Origin: Typha latifolia
Lineage: Eukaryota; Streptophyta; Magnoliopsida; Poales; Typhaceae
Assembly: GCA_019914945.1 (NCBI GenBank)
Contig: CM034099.1
Location: forward strand, 23,152,704 to 23,216,703
Direction: 5' to 3'
Length of the DNA stretch: 64,000 nt
This document shows positions 36,283 to 51,600 of this stretch, one piece after another; position 1 is the stretch's first letter; each line of letters begins with the position of its first letter. The notes beneath the pieces were generated by a model. The model searched no databases. It was not told the origin of the DNA and worked only from the letters and a program-made list of their open reading frames with translations. Position numbers and translations under genes: made by a program.

Positions 36283-36462
36283 ATTTTTTACAGAGTTAGA
36301 TTTCCATTTTATCAATTACTTACTTGCTTTAAAAGGAAAATTAATAAGAAGTTAAGCATCCATTAATCAACCAATCCAAGCCGTCTGATTACTTGTCCGC
36401 AGCAAAACCACGTCAGCAGAGACGGAACACTGGATCGGAAGTATCGTATCGCGGAGCCGTCC

Positions 36463-36489
<27 letters not shown>
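36463..36489. repeat. (CT)n tract upstream of PA200
   Basis: A run of about 13 CT units roughly 175 bases before the PA200 start codon. CT-rich tracts are common just around plant transcription starts, so it may belong to the core promoter or leader. Confidence 0.85.
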
Positions 36490-36493
<4 letters not shown>

Positions 36494-36661
36494 TGGGGAA
36501 GAAGAAAAGGGTAGAAGGGTATAAATCCCCACCAATTCTTGGGCTTACGGATTCAAGAAATTCAAGAAAACCCCGGGGCTTAGAAACACCAAGGGAGAGG
36601 AGAGGAGAGGAGAGGAGAGGAGGAGAGAGAGAAGAAAGGAAAAAGGGAAGGAAGAGAGAAG

Positions 36662-39600
36662 ATGCATCTCTACAACGCATGGCTTCCGCCGCAGGTGGCG
36701 GAGGAGACGAAGAAGGAGGCGGAGGCCTTCGCCTCCGTGGTGCAATCGGTGAAGGATTTGTGGCGGCGGGACGATTCAGATTCGGTTTACTCCACCCTCA
36801 AGTGGATCTCTGTCATCGACCTGTGAGCTGATCCTTTCTTTCCCTGTCTCTTTGCGTTTGATCTTGATTTTGGCCATATTTCTTGGAGTTTCAGGGGTTT
36901 AGCTCGCTCCAAGTTCCCTTCGTTTAGGTTTTTTTTTTAAAAAGGGTTTAAGAGCTTCGCGTTACGTCTGATTTCTTTTTGGGTCTGAAGTCTGGTGTTC
37001 TTTGACCGTTGACATGAATTTTGATGCTTGACTACTTTCATAAAGTATTTAATTGTATATAGGTGGTTATTTTCTGTTTCTTGGATTCACATCTAACCGG
37101 TTTTAGTTCTTCCGATGTATGGTCTTCTTTGATCTTGCTAACCTCATTGATGTTAGTTAGATGCTACATACAACCTGTGACTTTTACTATCTGAGGAATA
37201 CAATTCTGTAGTTTTTCTTTGATTCTGTCTTCCTGATGAGAACTGTTTCTTTTTTTTGAGTAGTTTTATAAAAGCAAAGAGTGAAATTTCTCTAGTAGAT
37301 GTGAAGGAACTTGTGGAGTTTGGACTGGAGTTATTTCAGGCATCACAAAACAAATTGTACGCTCAGGTATGCACGATGAACTCGGGGCCCAGATGCATAT
37401 CACTTTTTCTTTTTTTAAAATTTTCTTGTGATTCTGAGGTTTGTCTACGTTAATTAGGTTAGATGGGGAAGTATCATAGTCAAACTTTTAAAAAAACATG
37501 GGAAGAAGTTATCGCTCAGCATTCAGTGGAGGCCGTTCTATGACACTTTGACGCGTACTCATTTTAAGAGGTAACCATTTAGTGAACACATCTTTGCTTC
37601 TTCCATAATGAGTAGTTTACATAGTGTTTATTATTGAGTTTGCCGGCAGCTTTAAGACATGAAAATGTTGCTTTATTTGGTTCAACTGGTTTGCAAATCT
37701 TTAACTGTTTTGGGTTTCAACATAGCTTGTACTCTTTTATAGAATGGAAAAACCATCCCTTCCTAGATATTCTATCCCATTTGGTACCTTGTGCAATACA
37801 CATTGCCTGAATGAATGAGTATAGTGTGCACTGCAATAATCAAGCATGCCATCCTAACCTGGTTTCCCCATTCATCCCATTGAATAATGACTTGAGGAAC
37901 AGGACGGAACTTGTTCTTATTCTTATATTAATCCTAGAAGCTAGTGCCAGCCTGCCAAGTAGATTTGACTATTATTACATTGGCGCATTCTCATTGATAC
38001 AAGACCTGATACTTGACATTAGATAGAGTTCTTTTGATAGGAATAATGTTTAACTGGTTTTTTCCATGCCTAACTTGTCCTCTAGTCAGTAGGCCAGGAA
38101 TTCTGAGCGTCCCATCAATACTTTGTACCTACAATGGAATGGTTTTTATACTTTCATTAAGTATCAAATTCTTTGATGTTATGGAACTTAGTAATACTTT
38201 ATTGTTGCGGATTCCTTAAGTTGGACATGAGAGTACATTGTATGGTTACAAGATGATGAAATAATTTTGAAGATTAAGGGAATTCCTGGATTGCAGAGTT
38301 GGGGCTGTTTTCTGGCTAGTTGAAGTCATCCCAATGCTCATTGCCATTTCATCTACATTATTTGTATACAATAATGGTCATTTCGTGGAATAAATACCAT
38401 TTGATGCATTTTCAGTTGTTATGTTTATACTTTCCTTTGGTCTTTTATTAAGCAGCTAATCACTAATGTATTTTATGGTCAATTATATCGATGTAAAAAA
38501 TAAAACTATGCGCTTACTAATTACTATTCTAAACAACTCATTGCAGAGAAGAAACATTGAATATCTTTTAATTATCAACACCAGTGTTTAGGAGCAAATG
38601 CATTATGAATTTTGCCTTCTTTCATCTACTCATGTCCAGAAATATTGTCTCATTTCAGTGCTTTTCAAAGTGAAGCTAGCCTTTCTTGCGATGGTTTGTT
38701 CATTAATTGCTTCTTCAGTTTTAATTTCCTTTTTAACTTGAGCTTTTTTATATTAAGCAGAAATACAGGCCCTGAGGGCTGGAGACTGAGGCAAAGACAT
38801 TTTGAAACTGTCACAGCTCTTGTTCGATCTTCTAGAAAGTTTTTCCCTGCAGGTTCAGCTTCTGAAATTTACTCGGAATTCAGGTATGATCTTTTGTAGT
38901 TTTTCAGTTTATGTTCTGCTTCAAAACAGTTTTAGTCTGAAATCGTGTTTCTTCAAACTTAACTTGTGGGTTCAAGTGATTTTTTCACATTTCAAGCACA
39001 TATTCATTGTTTCACGGTGTTAGATTAAATTTAATCATATATACATGTACTTTGACAAGAAAGCTTTGTAATCTTCTATTCTCTAGACCAGTCTATAAGC
39101 TCTTCCTTCCCTTTCTCTGTATATATCTATCTACTGGTTGATGCTCACTATTTGATGATCTTGTAGTCATTATGTCTCAGATTTCTATGAAAAGAAAAAT
39201 ACCACCATCTGCAGAAAATATAAGTGCAATCAACTGAATCATTTGTATATCAATGCCTAAACCTGCTTAGTCAGTTAATGCTCTTTGCTTTATTAATCTA
39301 GTATGTCTTCTGAACTATCTGGCAGGGTTTTAATGGAAAATCCATGGCATAATTCTGCCTTTGAAGGTTCTGGATTTCTAAGACTCTTTCTTCCAGTAAA
39401 CAAGGAGAATCAGAACTTCTTTACAAGGTGCATAAACTAACTACCTGAAGGAGCTAATTATTCTCCTTTTCCTTTTCTTGAAACTATTAATTTCTTTTTC
39501 AATGATTGTGTTGGCAGTGGTTGGATTGCAGAGTGCCTTGATCTATGGGCATCTATACCAAATTGTCAGTTTTGGGATATACAGTGGTCATCTATTATTG

Positions 39601-42600
39601 CACGCTGTACAAAGAGTTGTAGGTCAATTGACTGGGAAGACTTTTTGCCAGCACTTTTTACGAGATACTTGAATATGTTTGAGGTTAGAAAAGTTACACT
39701 TGATGACTGTTTGATTCTAACCAACATAGTTGAGCAATAAAAAAAGCTAGATCTGTATGTCTTTAGTATTTGCTTCATGAACTTCCATAACTTATTTGCA
39801 TAACACATCATTTGTTTTTTTTTTTTTGTTTTCTTGTTGGGCCAAACTTTTGGCTTATGTGGATTGATAAGTCATTTGTTGCCAGTACTTTGGAAGTCAA
39901 ATTTTGGTTTTGGTCCCTAAAATAAACTGGAATTTTTTGGAACTTTGGCCGATTTCAGCCATTTCAATCATGGCTTATTGTTTCAGACTTTCAGTTTCAC
40001 TCTTTGTTAATATATGAATGTTAATCATCTCCATTTGCTACAATGGCATATTTCCCCACCAAATATAACTTAGGTGGATTATGCAAATACTGGAGGCAGT
40101 TACCAGCCAACTACCACTGCCTGTGGTGGTGGCAAGCAGAATGACCATTATTGGCAGTGAGATCTTGCTATTACGACATAAGAAGAAAGTAAGAAGCCCA
40201 AAAAAGTCCGCAAGTAAGCCAGGGTTTATATACACCTTCTTTCACTGGAGGTCAAGGTTTATTCTTGCTTGAAACTTTTCTATTTCCAGAAGCCAAATTC
40301 GAGCCATCTATAGAGATTCCTCCTCTTTATACAATCTGAACTACATGAGAATAAAAGTGAGTCACTTTGTTGTTACCTTGTAGTATGTGTAATTGGTGCA
40401 CACATATGGCCGCCATCATGCTACCTTGGGTGCATCAGACTTTCCAGCACTGGAGTTAATTGTTATTGTGTATATCTTGCTTCCTTAGATCTTATATTGT
40501 TTAGAGTGCACCTCAACACTCTTTTCTTGTTGAAAGGTGCCCTTACAAATTTCTATCTATGCTGAAGTTTAGCCTTATAAAATGTTTTTCATCTAGAAAA
40601 AGAACTTTGTTATGTATGCTCCACATAAGTATGTAGGTTACAATTTTATTCATCTGCAAGTAGTGTTATGTGCGCTAACTTTATGTTCTTTTTTTCTTTT
40701 CCTTTAGGTTCCTGTGTCAAATGGGAATGGATCATATCCTTTTCCACTGGAGGTCCCCCGGAATATGAGATTCTTGTTTTCCAGCAAGACAGGAACTCCT
40801 GCCAAGGCTATCGCAAAGTCAATTGTAAGATTTACTTTTCTTCTTTGTTTGTCTGTATTCAGAAAACTTATAGTGTCTGATTTAATTATAAGGTTATATG
40901 GCACAAAGAACAATTAAGTTGTTTTATCACACATTCTACAAGTAATATTCACAGGGAGTTGTAAAAAAGATTTACATGGTTTCTCTTTCCATGACTGACC
41001 TGCATGGATGGGACCTTTTTTTTTCATAATGAGGGAAAAAGAACTAGACTACAGTACAATGTAAAGCCATGAAAGTGAAGTAGATTTTGAGTCCTCTCTA
41101 ACTATTTATTTAGCTACATAACACAGTCCCTATTTTATGTAAGGATGGTCACTCTCAGTCTTACGATCTTATCTATTACCATACGTTGCAGGTTTATCTC
41201 CTGAAGCCTAATAGTATGGCACAAGTGTACTTTGAAAGATTGGCAAATCTGTTGGAACAGTTTGTTTTCTCACCTTTTTATATCACTCATGCTTGTTGAG
41301 CAATATCTGCTTTCACATTACTGTAATCAGCACTTCTTAGTTGAAATATTTGGTGTTCTAGATATTACCATCCTTCAAATGGAGGTCGTTGGACTTACTC
41401 ATTGGAGCGATTCTTGCGGCATTTGATAGTTTTTTTCCAAAAACGCCTTCAAAATGAGCAGTGGTGAGAAATCAATTTAGATGTCAATACAAGATAACTT
41501 GAGTTCCTTCACTCTGCTGAAAAATGTTATCGAAATGCAGTAAAATAAATGATGGCAAAGAGTATGAATTCTGTTTGGGGAAGTCAGAAAGAGTTTGTTT
41601 TGTCAAAGTGATACTGAAACTAATGGATCGTGGTCTGTATAGCAAGAACGAATCTCTTGCCGAAACAGTTTCAATTGTAACTTCATTTCTGTCATACATC
41701 GAGCCCTCACTGGTTCTTCCATTTATTGCTTCGAAGTTCCAACTTGCTTTAGAGACTGTAAGTATTCTTCCTTTCCTATTACTATTCTATCAGTTGAATA
41801 ATTATGCTGTTCTGATATGTGAAAGTGAGAAAAGGTGGGGGTGTAATTGACTCAGATTTGGTAAGATACTTGCAATAATAGGGTATCTAATGTTGCTGAA
41901 TTTGGATTGGAAGCAGACCTTAACCAAAAACTACTATTGATATCCAACCCATTTGTTATTCAATAATGTTGGAATGAATCACATTAAAATTTGAATTGGA
42001 TGTGGATTGGATTTCAAAAGAATAAAGAACAAATTGCTAAGAATGGCAATCATAATTTAAAGCAACAATAACCCTTGTCTTCTGATACCATGTCATCTTG
42101 TCAAATATTGTAATCTGGTTATTCTCTATTATATTGTCCAGGATAAATGGGATTATGAGAAATTAGCATAACTCTCAAATGTTTGCATGATACCTCATTT
42201 GCTTATTCAACTAGTTAGATAATTTGATTTGAAGTGGTTGAATTATCAATGATGAATCAAATTGAACTACCTATATAATTTAATTCCATGCCATGCAACC
42301 AGACATAAATTGTGCTTTAGTTACTTTGATGGATATCTACATAAGGTCCGATCCAAATTAGGATTTGCTCGAATCCTGATGTATTAAAACAAAATCTGAT
42401 CATTTACTAAATGTGTCAAGACATCTAGATCTATATCTTCTATATTCTAATTCAAATTAGACTCCGTCGGATAAACCAAGTTCATTACACCCCTAACAAG
42501 ATGAAAATATTTTTATGTTTTGTTACTCATCTACTAAGCTCATGATTTTTTTCTTTATGCTCTTTGTTAGATGACAGCCACCCACCAGTTAAAAACTGCC

Positions 42601-45600
42601 ATCACATCAGTGGCATTTGCTAGCCGTGCACTCCTCCTTTCTTCTTTATCCACCCCTCAATCTGATGATCACGATACAACTTATGGTTTTCTGGATGTTA
42701 TAATAACATCTCTATCTAATGCGTTACTTGGTATGGATGCCAACGACCCTCCAAAAACTTTGGCTACCATGCAGTTGATTGGTTCAATATTTTCCAGTGT
42801 AAGTAACAATTTGTTGTCTATATGCACCCGATTATGAGTAAATATTTGTTTAACCTTACTATTTGTTTGTAAAATCAGTTAGCTACAGTGGGCGACATTG
42901 ACGATGCACCTATATTTCTACAAAGCCTTAGTTTATCAGAATGGCTAGATGAGTTCTTTTGCCGCTTATTTGCCCTTCTGCAACATCTGGAACAAAACAG
43001 TGTCATGTGAGTAGTTAGTTTGGAGAATTGGTTTTCTCATTTTCTTTTTATTCTTTCTCATGTATTGATGACTGGAACCAAGTAGTGTCATGTGAATAGT
43101 TGGTTTTTGAGACTACGATTTTGCATGTTGTTTTTCAGGTTTTTCTCATGTATTTTTATAATGGAACAATCATAACCAATTCTTTGTTATCTGGAATTAC
43201 AGCAATGAAGGTACCCAGACTTCAATCACATCAGGAACTTTTCTTGTTGAGGATACGCCATACTATTTCTGCATGCTGGAAGTCCTTCTTGGAAAATTGT
43301 CCAAACCATTATTTAATCAGGTGCTTGTTCTTGTTATTCAGAATGATCAAATATTTTATTCAATCTGATTATCTTTCACAGTGGATTTTTCTCTGTCATG
43401 GAACTATTTTTTCCGTTTCTTCTTTTCAATTGACAGTCGCTGAAAAAAATTTCCAAGTTTGTGAACACAAATATCCTTCCTGGAGCTACTGCAGAAGTTG
43501 GATTTCTCTGTTGTGCCTGTACTCGGTCTGATCCAGAAGAGGCTGCAGCCCACATTATTAAACCGATCTTAGCAACCATAACATCATCTCTAAGAGGGAC
43601 TCCAGTTACAGGTTTTGGGGGAAAAGGAGCTTCTAAGGGATCATCCGTTACCAAGGTTTGATAGTACCATGTATAACATTCATCTCATGCGTCATACATT
43701 TCTCCATTCTAAGTACAATAAATACACAGGCGACCCTATCACCAGCTCTTGAAACTTCAGTGGAGTACCATCTGAAAGTTTTAGCTATAGCTATCAGTTA
43801 TGGAGGTCCTGTGCTACTTCATTACCAGGATGAGCTGAAAGAAGCTATTTCATCTGCATTTCAGGCTCCTTCCTGGAAGGTTTTCAACTTCCTTTCATAA
43901 TTATATTCATTTAGCTTACTATGTATAGTCAGTTAAGTGTAACATTTCAAGTGCCTCTTTTGAAGTTCATTTCAACAAGGGTAACAAAGATATGACTTCA
44001 TAATTATAGGTCAATGGAGCTGGTGATCATGTTCTTCGCTCTCTTCTCGGAAGCCTGGTCTTCTATTACCCAATCAATCAGTACAAGTATGCACAGAAAT
44101 TTTGATTTATTGTTAGTAATTTTGACATCTTATTAGATTAAGTACTTCGTGTTAGTGATAATTGTATAAACTAATTATTCATCCTGGCTACTATTTAGAC
44201 CTTTCTCCTGTCAGCCTGTTGCTTCTATTTTAGAACCATGGGGCTGCTCGAAAAATTACCAGAGCGAAAAGATTGACACATTCGACTACCCTCCTAAGTG
44301 GCACATTCCTATTCAAGAAGAGCTTGCATTTGCAAATGAGCTCTTAGACCTTCATTTTCAATCGGCTTTGGATGAACTTTTTGAGATATGTCAGACCAGA
44401 ATGCATACTGAAGCAGGTAAATTTATTAAAGAAGATTTTCTTTATCCATTATGGATTGATGAAACAGCACCTATATCTAACTCTACTAGTTCTTACATAC
44501 TAATATAGGTACTAGAATGATTGGCAATTTTATGGATATTATTAACTTAGGAGTAGAAGTGATTCCTTAGGGTGCTGAGGCAACATCTTACGGACTTATT
44601 TTGCCATTGATTCCAGTCCGTCACTACATCTCCAAAAGTAGGAAGCTGCTAATATTTCCACATTTAACAAAAAAGAAAAACTTTTATGCAACCCTTTTAG
44701 TGTGTTAGCACATGAATTTGTCTGCCATTTTATATTTGAGATAACTTTATGACTTTATGTTTCCTCCAGATGAAAGTGTACTTGTCTAGTTCATCAAAAT
44801 TTAAGGTGTTATGCCTTTCAGATTTGATTAATGGTGCAGAAACACGGTTGTTCTGTGCGTTTATTCTTTTAATAAGTTGAGGGAATCCTTGGGCAGGAAA
44901 TGAGAAGGAACATTTAAAGGTGACCCTGTTGCGCATTTACTCTTCATTGCAAGGCGTAATGTCTTGCTTACCTGATATGCGTCCATCATGCAAAAATAGA
45001 AACCCTAAAGAGGTGGATAACAGTTACTTTTTAATTGCCGGAGCTATTGGCTCTTCTGTTGGTAGTTCAGAAATGCGGGAGAGAGCTGCTCAACTTATAC
45101 ATGTAGCTTGCAGGTAAAGCTTAATATTCATTGATGCTTCTTACTAATGTTCTTTAAATTTGTTGAGTCTTACTGCTTGTTGCTTATCTGACAGATATTT
45201 ACTGACAGAAAGAACAGATGATAGCATTCTTCTAGTTCTTGTCATACGCACCATGGATGCTTTGGTAAATTATGGTATGGTTATTTCAGCCAGAGGCATT
45301 ATATTTAGAGGTTCCTTCAAATTTTGTAGTATTTTTAAATATGATGTCTGCAGGGAGCTTGGAATACGAAGACTGGTCAAATCATGTTCAGGCATGGAAG
45401 TTGGAATCAGCTGCTATAATTGAACCTCCATGCAATTTTATTACTGCTTCTCATGCTAAAGGGAAAAAAAGGTCTCATCTCTTAGTTCATTGGAGGGCAG
45501 TGTTTTCATTATATTAGATCATTGTCACTATTGGTTTCCATTTTCAGGCCTAGATGGGCACTTGTTGACAAAGCATACGTGCATAATACATGGAGATCTT

Positions 45601-48600
45601 CGCAAGCATCATATCATAAATACCGCACAGATGGAAATATATCTCCATCAGAGCAGATCATTCTTCTGATGGATGATCTTCTAGATCTTTCTTTGCACAA
45701 CTATGAAACAGTTCGCTTGTAAGTAAGATTACCTTGTATTTTCTGTCAAGAAACTGTCTTGTATGTTTATCTTATATCATATGATGTATCATTATCTTCT
45801 TGATTTAACTAACATTTTGTGTTTAACCCAATTAAATGAATTTCAGGTTTGCTGGAAGATCTCTCTCAAGGATGTTCAAACGCTGGCCATCATTGATTGC
45901 CAAGTGTGTTCTCACTTTGTCTGGGAAATTGCATGATCCAAAAATGCAAGAGCATGCTGTGCTGGGTTCTTGCACGATTCTAGCAACTCAGACTGTTCTT
46001 AGGCATCTGACGACGGTATAGAGAACTGAGTCTAGTTTGGTTTCCCCTAAAACATATTGTGTTTCTATGATAACATGACTTCTGCTAAATGCAGGATGCA
46101 GTATCATTCTCGTCATTTATCATGGGTCTCTTGGCCAGGTAATCTTAGTCTGAGTAAGAAAGTGAAAGTTTATATTATTCCTTTTCTAACTTTGCTGCTT
46201 ACCTTTTTCTTGTTCCTTTTGAAGCTCCCATCATGAATCACTTAAAGCTCAGAAAGCTATCACTGAGGTACATTTAAATATTGAAATGAATTTCAAATAA
46301 AGTCAAAAGATGGATTTATCATCCACCTTTATCTGCATTCTATGATTTCTGCAGCTGTTCGTGAAATACAACATCCACTTCTCTGGAATTCCAAGGAGCT
46401 TTTTCAAGTCTTCAGATGGTCAATCAGATAGGCCAGCGTTTTTGGATTTGGTATCTCAGATTAGTTCATTGATTTTTGACACCAATGACTTGCACTGGCG
46501 GTACATATTTAATATTCTTCTGATCAGCTTTTCTATATGTCTGCAGGATCTTACCATTTTGCCATTTTCTAGACTAAATTGTTATTTCAAATTCATGCGA
46601 GCATTGAACTTTAACTCACTCATTCTTATTTCAAATAGTGGTGTTATGAACTTATGTATTCCTTTTTAGTGGATTGGGACTAACGTGGTGGTACAAACGA
46701 TACTCTCAGGTACAATTTAATGGCTAATAGAGTGCTGCTTTTGCTGATTTTGGCTTCTAGAAGTGATTTGCATTTGCATCCTAAAGTTATCGGGGAAAAT
46801 GTTGGTCAGTATATTCTGCAGATATTTATTACTAAACGAAAGATTAATTACATGTCCCTATTGTTACTGCTTACAGGCTTTAACTGCTTAATAATAACTT
46901 GCATATTTTCCTTTACTGTGATTCCTTAGCTACAAAGGGTTAATCTTATATCAGGTCATTTTTTAAGGAATTTGAAAAGTCAACTGCCTCAGTCAAGAAT
47001 GCTTGCAATCTCTGCTCTAAATACCCTTTTGCAAGGAGCTCCACATAAATCCTTAACTGTGGACATGGAACTGTCCGCTGACCATCCTAAAGAGTCTAGC
47101 AGTTCATCAGTTGAAGGAATCTTGAATAAAGTACTAGGGGAGGAGGGATTCTTCAATGAGACATTAAACAGTCTGTCCAATATCCATATAACTACTGATA
47201 CTGAGACTTCAGCTTCTAAAGGAAACCACGGAACATCATCATTTCAGAGTGGGGCAGATAAGGCAATCACTTTTTTCTATTTTGACTTCTCAGCATCATG
47301 GCCTCGAACCCCCAGTTGGATATCCCTGTTGGCAGGTGATACATTTTATTCCAATTTCGCCAGGATTTTCAAAAGGCTGATACAAGAATGTGGAATGTCA
47401 GTTCTAAATGCACTTCGGACTGCACTGGAAGAATTTTCTAGTGCAAAAGAGAGGTCTAAGCAGTGTGTTGCTGCTGAAGCCATGGCTGGTTTACTTCACT
47501 CAGATATAGATGGGCTATTGGAAGTCTGGGATGACTGTATGATGCCTCAGCTGCAGAAGATAATGTTAGCGCCATCTGTGGAATCAATTCCTGAGTGGGC
47601 AGCTTGCATTAGATATGCAGTCAGTGGGAAAGGAAAATATGGCACACGTGCTCCTGTTCTGCGGCAAAGGATATTAGATTGCTTAGCTAAGCCATTACCT
47701 CTATCCGTGGCAACCAGTATAATTGCTAAGAGGTATTCTTTCCTCGCAGTTGCTCTTATCGAGATATCTTCACATAAGATGCCTCCGGCGGAAGTTGAGT
47801 ACCATGTTAATCTTCTGGAGGAGTTGCTTGGAAACATGAGCCACTCATCTGCCCAAGTAAGATAATACTTTTTATAATCTGTACATCTCTTTCATCGATA
47901 TTTTCACTAATTCTCCATAGTAAATGCACATACAATAAGTTTCGCAACGGGATATCCAAGTGGTGTATATTTGTATCTGCAAATTTCTATTCCTGTATAC
48001 ATATTGTACTCACAAATAACAAATATATGTTTAATACATGTCATGTTTATATGCACCCACCCAAAAACGTGTGTAGACTGTAGACCACATGATAGGAGAT
48101 GGGCAAAATTTTTTAAGCATTATAGATTAAGAGATCTGTGAAGTTGTGATCGGTGCTCATAACAAAACTTTGCATCACACCATTAAAACTATCTATTTTG
48201 TGTTTCACTTCATTTCCTACATATGTAGAATATCAATATTTCTTGTCATTTTGAAATTCGTCAGATAATTAATTTTCAAAATTTCAATCTAGAAGCTCCA
48301 CCATCTATTTACACACATAATTTTTTACAAACATTATTGAGGGCAAAGAGTTTTTTTATAAATTCTTGTGTATTTATGCGCGTAATGCTATTCCTATAGT
48401 TGATTTTGTGTGTAGTCAGTCATAGTTCAAGGATGGCCGTGCCGACCACTAGCCATCATTGCACGTGCCGCAATACTTGCCAGTCGTACCACAAGAGGGA
48501 GAGAAAAAATTGATGGAGACTAGTAGCGGTTCATTCTTTGTCGCATCGTCGTCGACCTCGTCGCCCATCGCTTGCGTGCCCGAGGTTGCCGATCGCTCCG

Positions 48601-51600
48601 ACGCGGATGCCCTAGCCCCTGGCTTGAGGAGGAAGATGATTCGAGTGGGTTGGGTCGAGTCGATTTCGAATAAAAATTTAAGCTGCGGATACCTCCTCGA
48701 GCCAGGGGATAACGCATCCGCGTCGGAGTGATCGGCGACCTCGAGGTCGCTCTCGATGGGCAACGGCGGGCGGTAGCAAAGAGTGAAGCACTGCTAGGAG
48801 GGGGTGCTGTGTGACATCCCTCGTGCTACATGGCGGTACATTGCTGGCACAGCAAGTACCGACCGGCATGCCCCATGCTGGTTGGCACAACCATCATTGA
48901 CATAGTTTACTAGCCTTTTAGGATATACAGTTCCATTTGAACCAGTCAAACCCACAATCTACTTCCTTTACAGCATTGGTATGGTTTTTCTGAATTCAGA
49001 TGTATATCTTACTAACGCACTTCTCTGACATTAAGTGCTCTTGCATAATGTTTGTCGAGATTCTCTTTAGATAGTAACCAAATCTCAGGCATCCTTTTCT
49101 CTTTCCTACTGAAGAAAAATCAGTGGGTAAGAGAATCTCTTTAGATAGTAACCAAACCTCAGATATGTCCTTTTCTCTTTCCTACTGAAGAAAAATCAGT
49201 TTGGCTTTTATTTGCGCCAAGAATTATGTATTTTAAGATATGAATAGCCAAAAGTCAAAGCTACTAACTCTATCCATTTTCATTCATTTTTTCTGTCTTA
49301 TTATTTTCATACTCAATTGGAATTTTTTGTTCGTGTCTTAAATATATAACTGTGAGTAGGTGAGGGAAGCTATTGGCGTTGCTCTTGCTGTCTTATGTTC
49401 AAATTTGCGGCTTTTTGCATCATCGGGGTTTAAAGTTTTGCCTGAGGGTGCTGTGCGATACACAAACATGGTCGAGACACCTCAAAAAGAAGATTGGGCT
49501 AAACTTTTAACTGAGAGAACTTCCGAATTGTCTATTAATATTCAGAATGCAAATCACTATGACAAGATGGAGTCTGTTGAAGGGTCAACACATGAAAATG
49601 GCTTTAGAAATACGGAGGCAGAAGCTGATGTCAAGAGGATGGAAACGGTACTTTGTCCACTTTATTGCTGAAATTGAGATCTCACTTTTCCGTTATATGA
49701 AGAAAGAAATTTATTGTCCATTTGAAATCTCACTTTTTTCGTTATTTAAAGAAAGCAATTTATTGTCCATTTTTACAGATGTTTCATTTCATTATCTCGT
49801 CCTTGAAGTCTGGGAGATCATCTGTTTTATTGGACATTGTTGTTGGACTTCTTTATCCTATTCTCTCATTACAGGTATGTAGTTCACAAAGAATTTGTGC
49901 AGGAAGTTAATCTTACTTTTCTAATTTGAATTACATTGTCTTCTTTCATTTCTTTTCATGTGTTGGTGAGCTTAAGTTATTAGAGAATGGTAATTTTTAT
50001 ATTTTATATTTTTATACTTTTCATCACTTTTGAGCTGAAATATTTTAATGAGCCCAAGAAACAAATTTAATTTGAAGGGGTGGAGTTTTATATTTTCAAG
50101 CAAAGATGGACATGACAAATTTGAACTCATAACCTCTGGCTCTAATATTACATTAATTCACTAACTACTTTAAAAGCTTAAGTTATTTAGTTTTTATATT
50201 TTAACAATGGTCAATGGTGTGCATACCACTACTTCTAAGATATTAAACTGTAAATAGTTTTCTTTCTTTAATGATTAACAGACATGTTTTGTCATTTTAG
50301 CAAGAAAAAAGTTACCAGACTTTTACCAATGCTGTTTGGTTTCATGTGAAATTTTAAAACACTTTCCAGTTAACCCATTGGAGAATAGTTTCACATTCAT
50401 TTGTATTGTTGGTAAATTAGAGCCATCAGCCTCTCATTAGTCTCCCCGTTCACCTATCTTGTGTGAATTCATAGCGAACTTTGTGTAGGTGACAGGAACA
50501 CCATTCTCCGTTTAACCAGGCAGCAAAAAAGAAAGCTGTCCTAAATAGTCCAAAATAGAACATCCACACCCATACAGATTAACTTCCCTTATTTCCCGAA
50601 CCAAATACTTACAAATTGGTCTTCCCAAGGGAGATAAAATATATTTCTGTTTTTGTTCTGTAGATGTACAAAACAAATGTAGCGTCACGCACATTTTTTA
50701 GCTGAATAAGTCTGAGCCTAAAAATGTTTACTAGAATAGATATGTTCTTAGATGCTGAAATTGCTGAAATTTATGTATGTTTATTATAAAAATGCTTAAA
50801 TTTTAAGCAATTTTCACACTAAAATATCACATGAAGCAACGATGGCCGTGTCACAGGCATGGACCATGCCGACCACCGGCCGGCACGGCCGTGCCGTAAG
50901 AGGAGAGAAAAAAAAATACTCACCTTCGCCGTCGCTGCTCGTTGATCGCCGTCGCCGTTGCCCGAGCACGTCAGGTGCGCTAGCCCGAGGGAGAAGGAGA
51001 GACCGAGAGAGAGTGAGAGAGAGATTGAGAGAGAGAGAGAGAGAGATCGGTTAAAACTTAAGTTGCGGATCCGGATCCGGATCCCTTCTCCCTCGGGCTA
51101 GGGCACTCGACAGCGATTAGTGACGGCAACAGGTAGCTCGACAACGAGGTCGACGGCGAGGGCGGAACTATTAGGAGAGGTGCCATGCGGCACCCCTCAT
51201 GCTATGTGTCGGTACGCCGTCGGCATGGCCATCCATGACATGAAGTACTTTCCCTCCTAAACGCTATCTCCAAAAAGCTTGGAAATTTATCGTTTTTGTC
51301 AAAAAGACAATACTGGAAGTTTTAGATGTTCCAAGAGCACCTTCCAGCTATCCTCTACATACATTACACCTATTTAACTATATACTTTGGAATCAAACTA
51401 TTCAGATAATTATTTAGATGGGATTTACTAGATATCTACTTTCGTCAGCATAATAGCACCACTTTGACACCACTTTGACATTTATTTAACTATAAACTTT
51501 AGAATCAAACTATTTAGATAATTATTTAGATGGGATATACAAGATACCTACTTCTGTCAGCATAATAGCACCATTTTGATAATGGAATTCACTCCTGTCC

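Larger units (their letters stand above)
35410..36661. other. Spacer between the ArfGAP gene and PA200
   Basis: It contains the ArfGAP 3' UTR (starting with a short AT run), an AT-rich spacer, an (ATAGG)n repeat, a (CT)n tract, and the purine-rich PA200 leader at about 36590-36660. No gene is seen. Confidence 0.65.

Noticed and set aside
48449..48890. Open frames inside MITE copy 1
   Set aside because: They arise from the GC-rich hairpin arms, lie in an intron and a transposon, and match no transposase.
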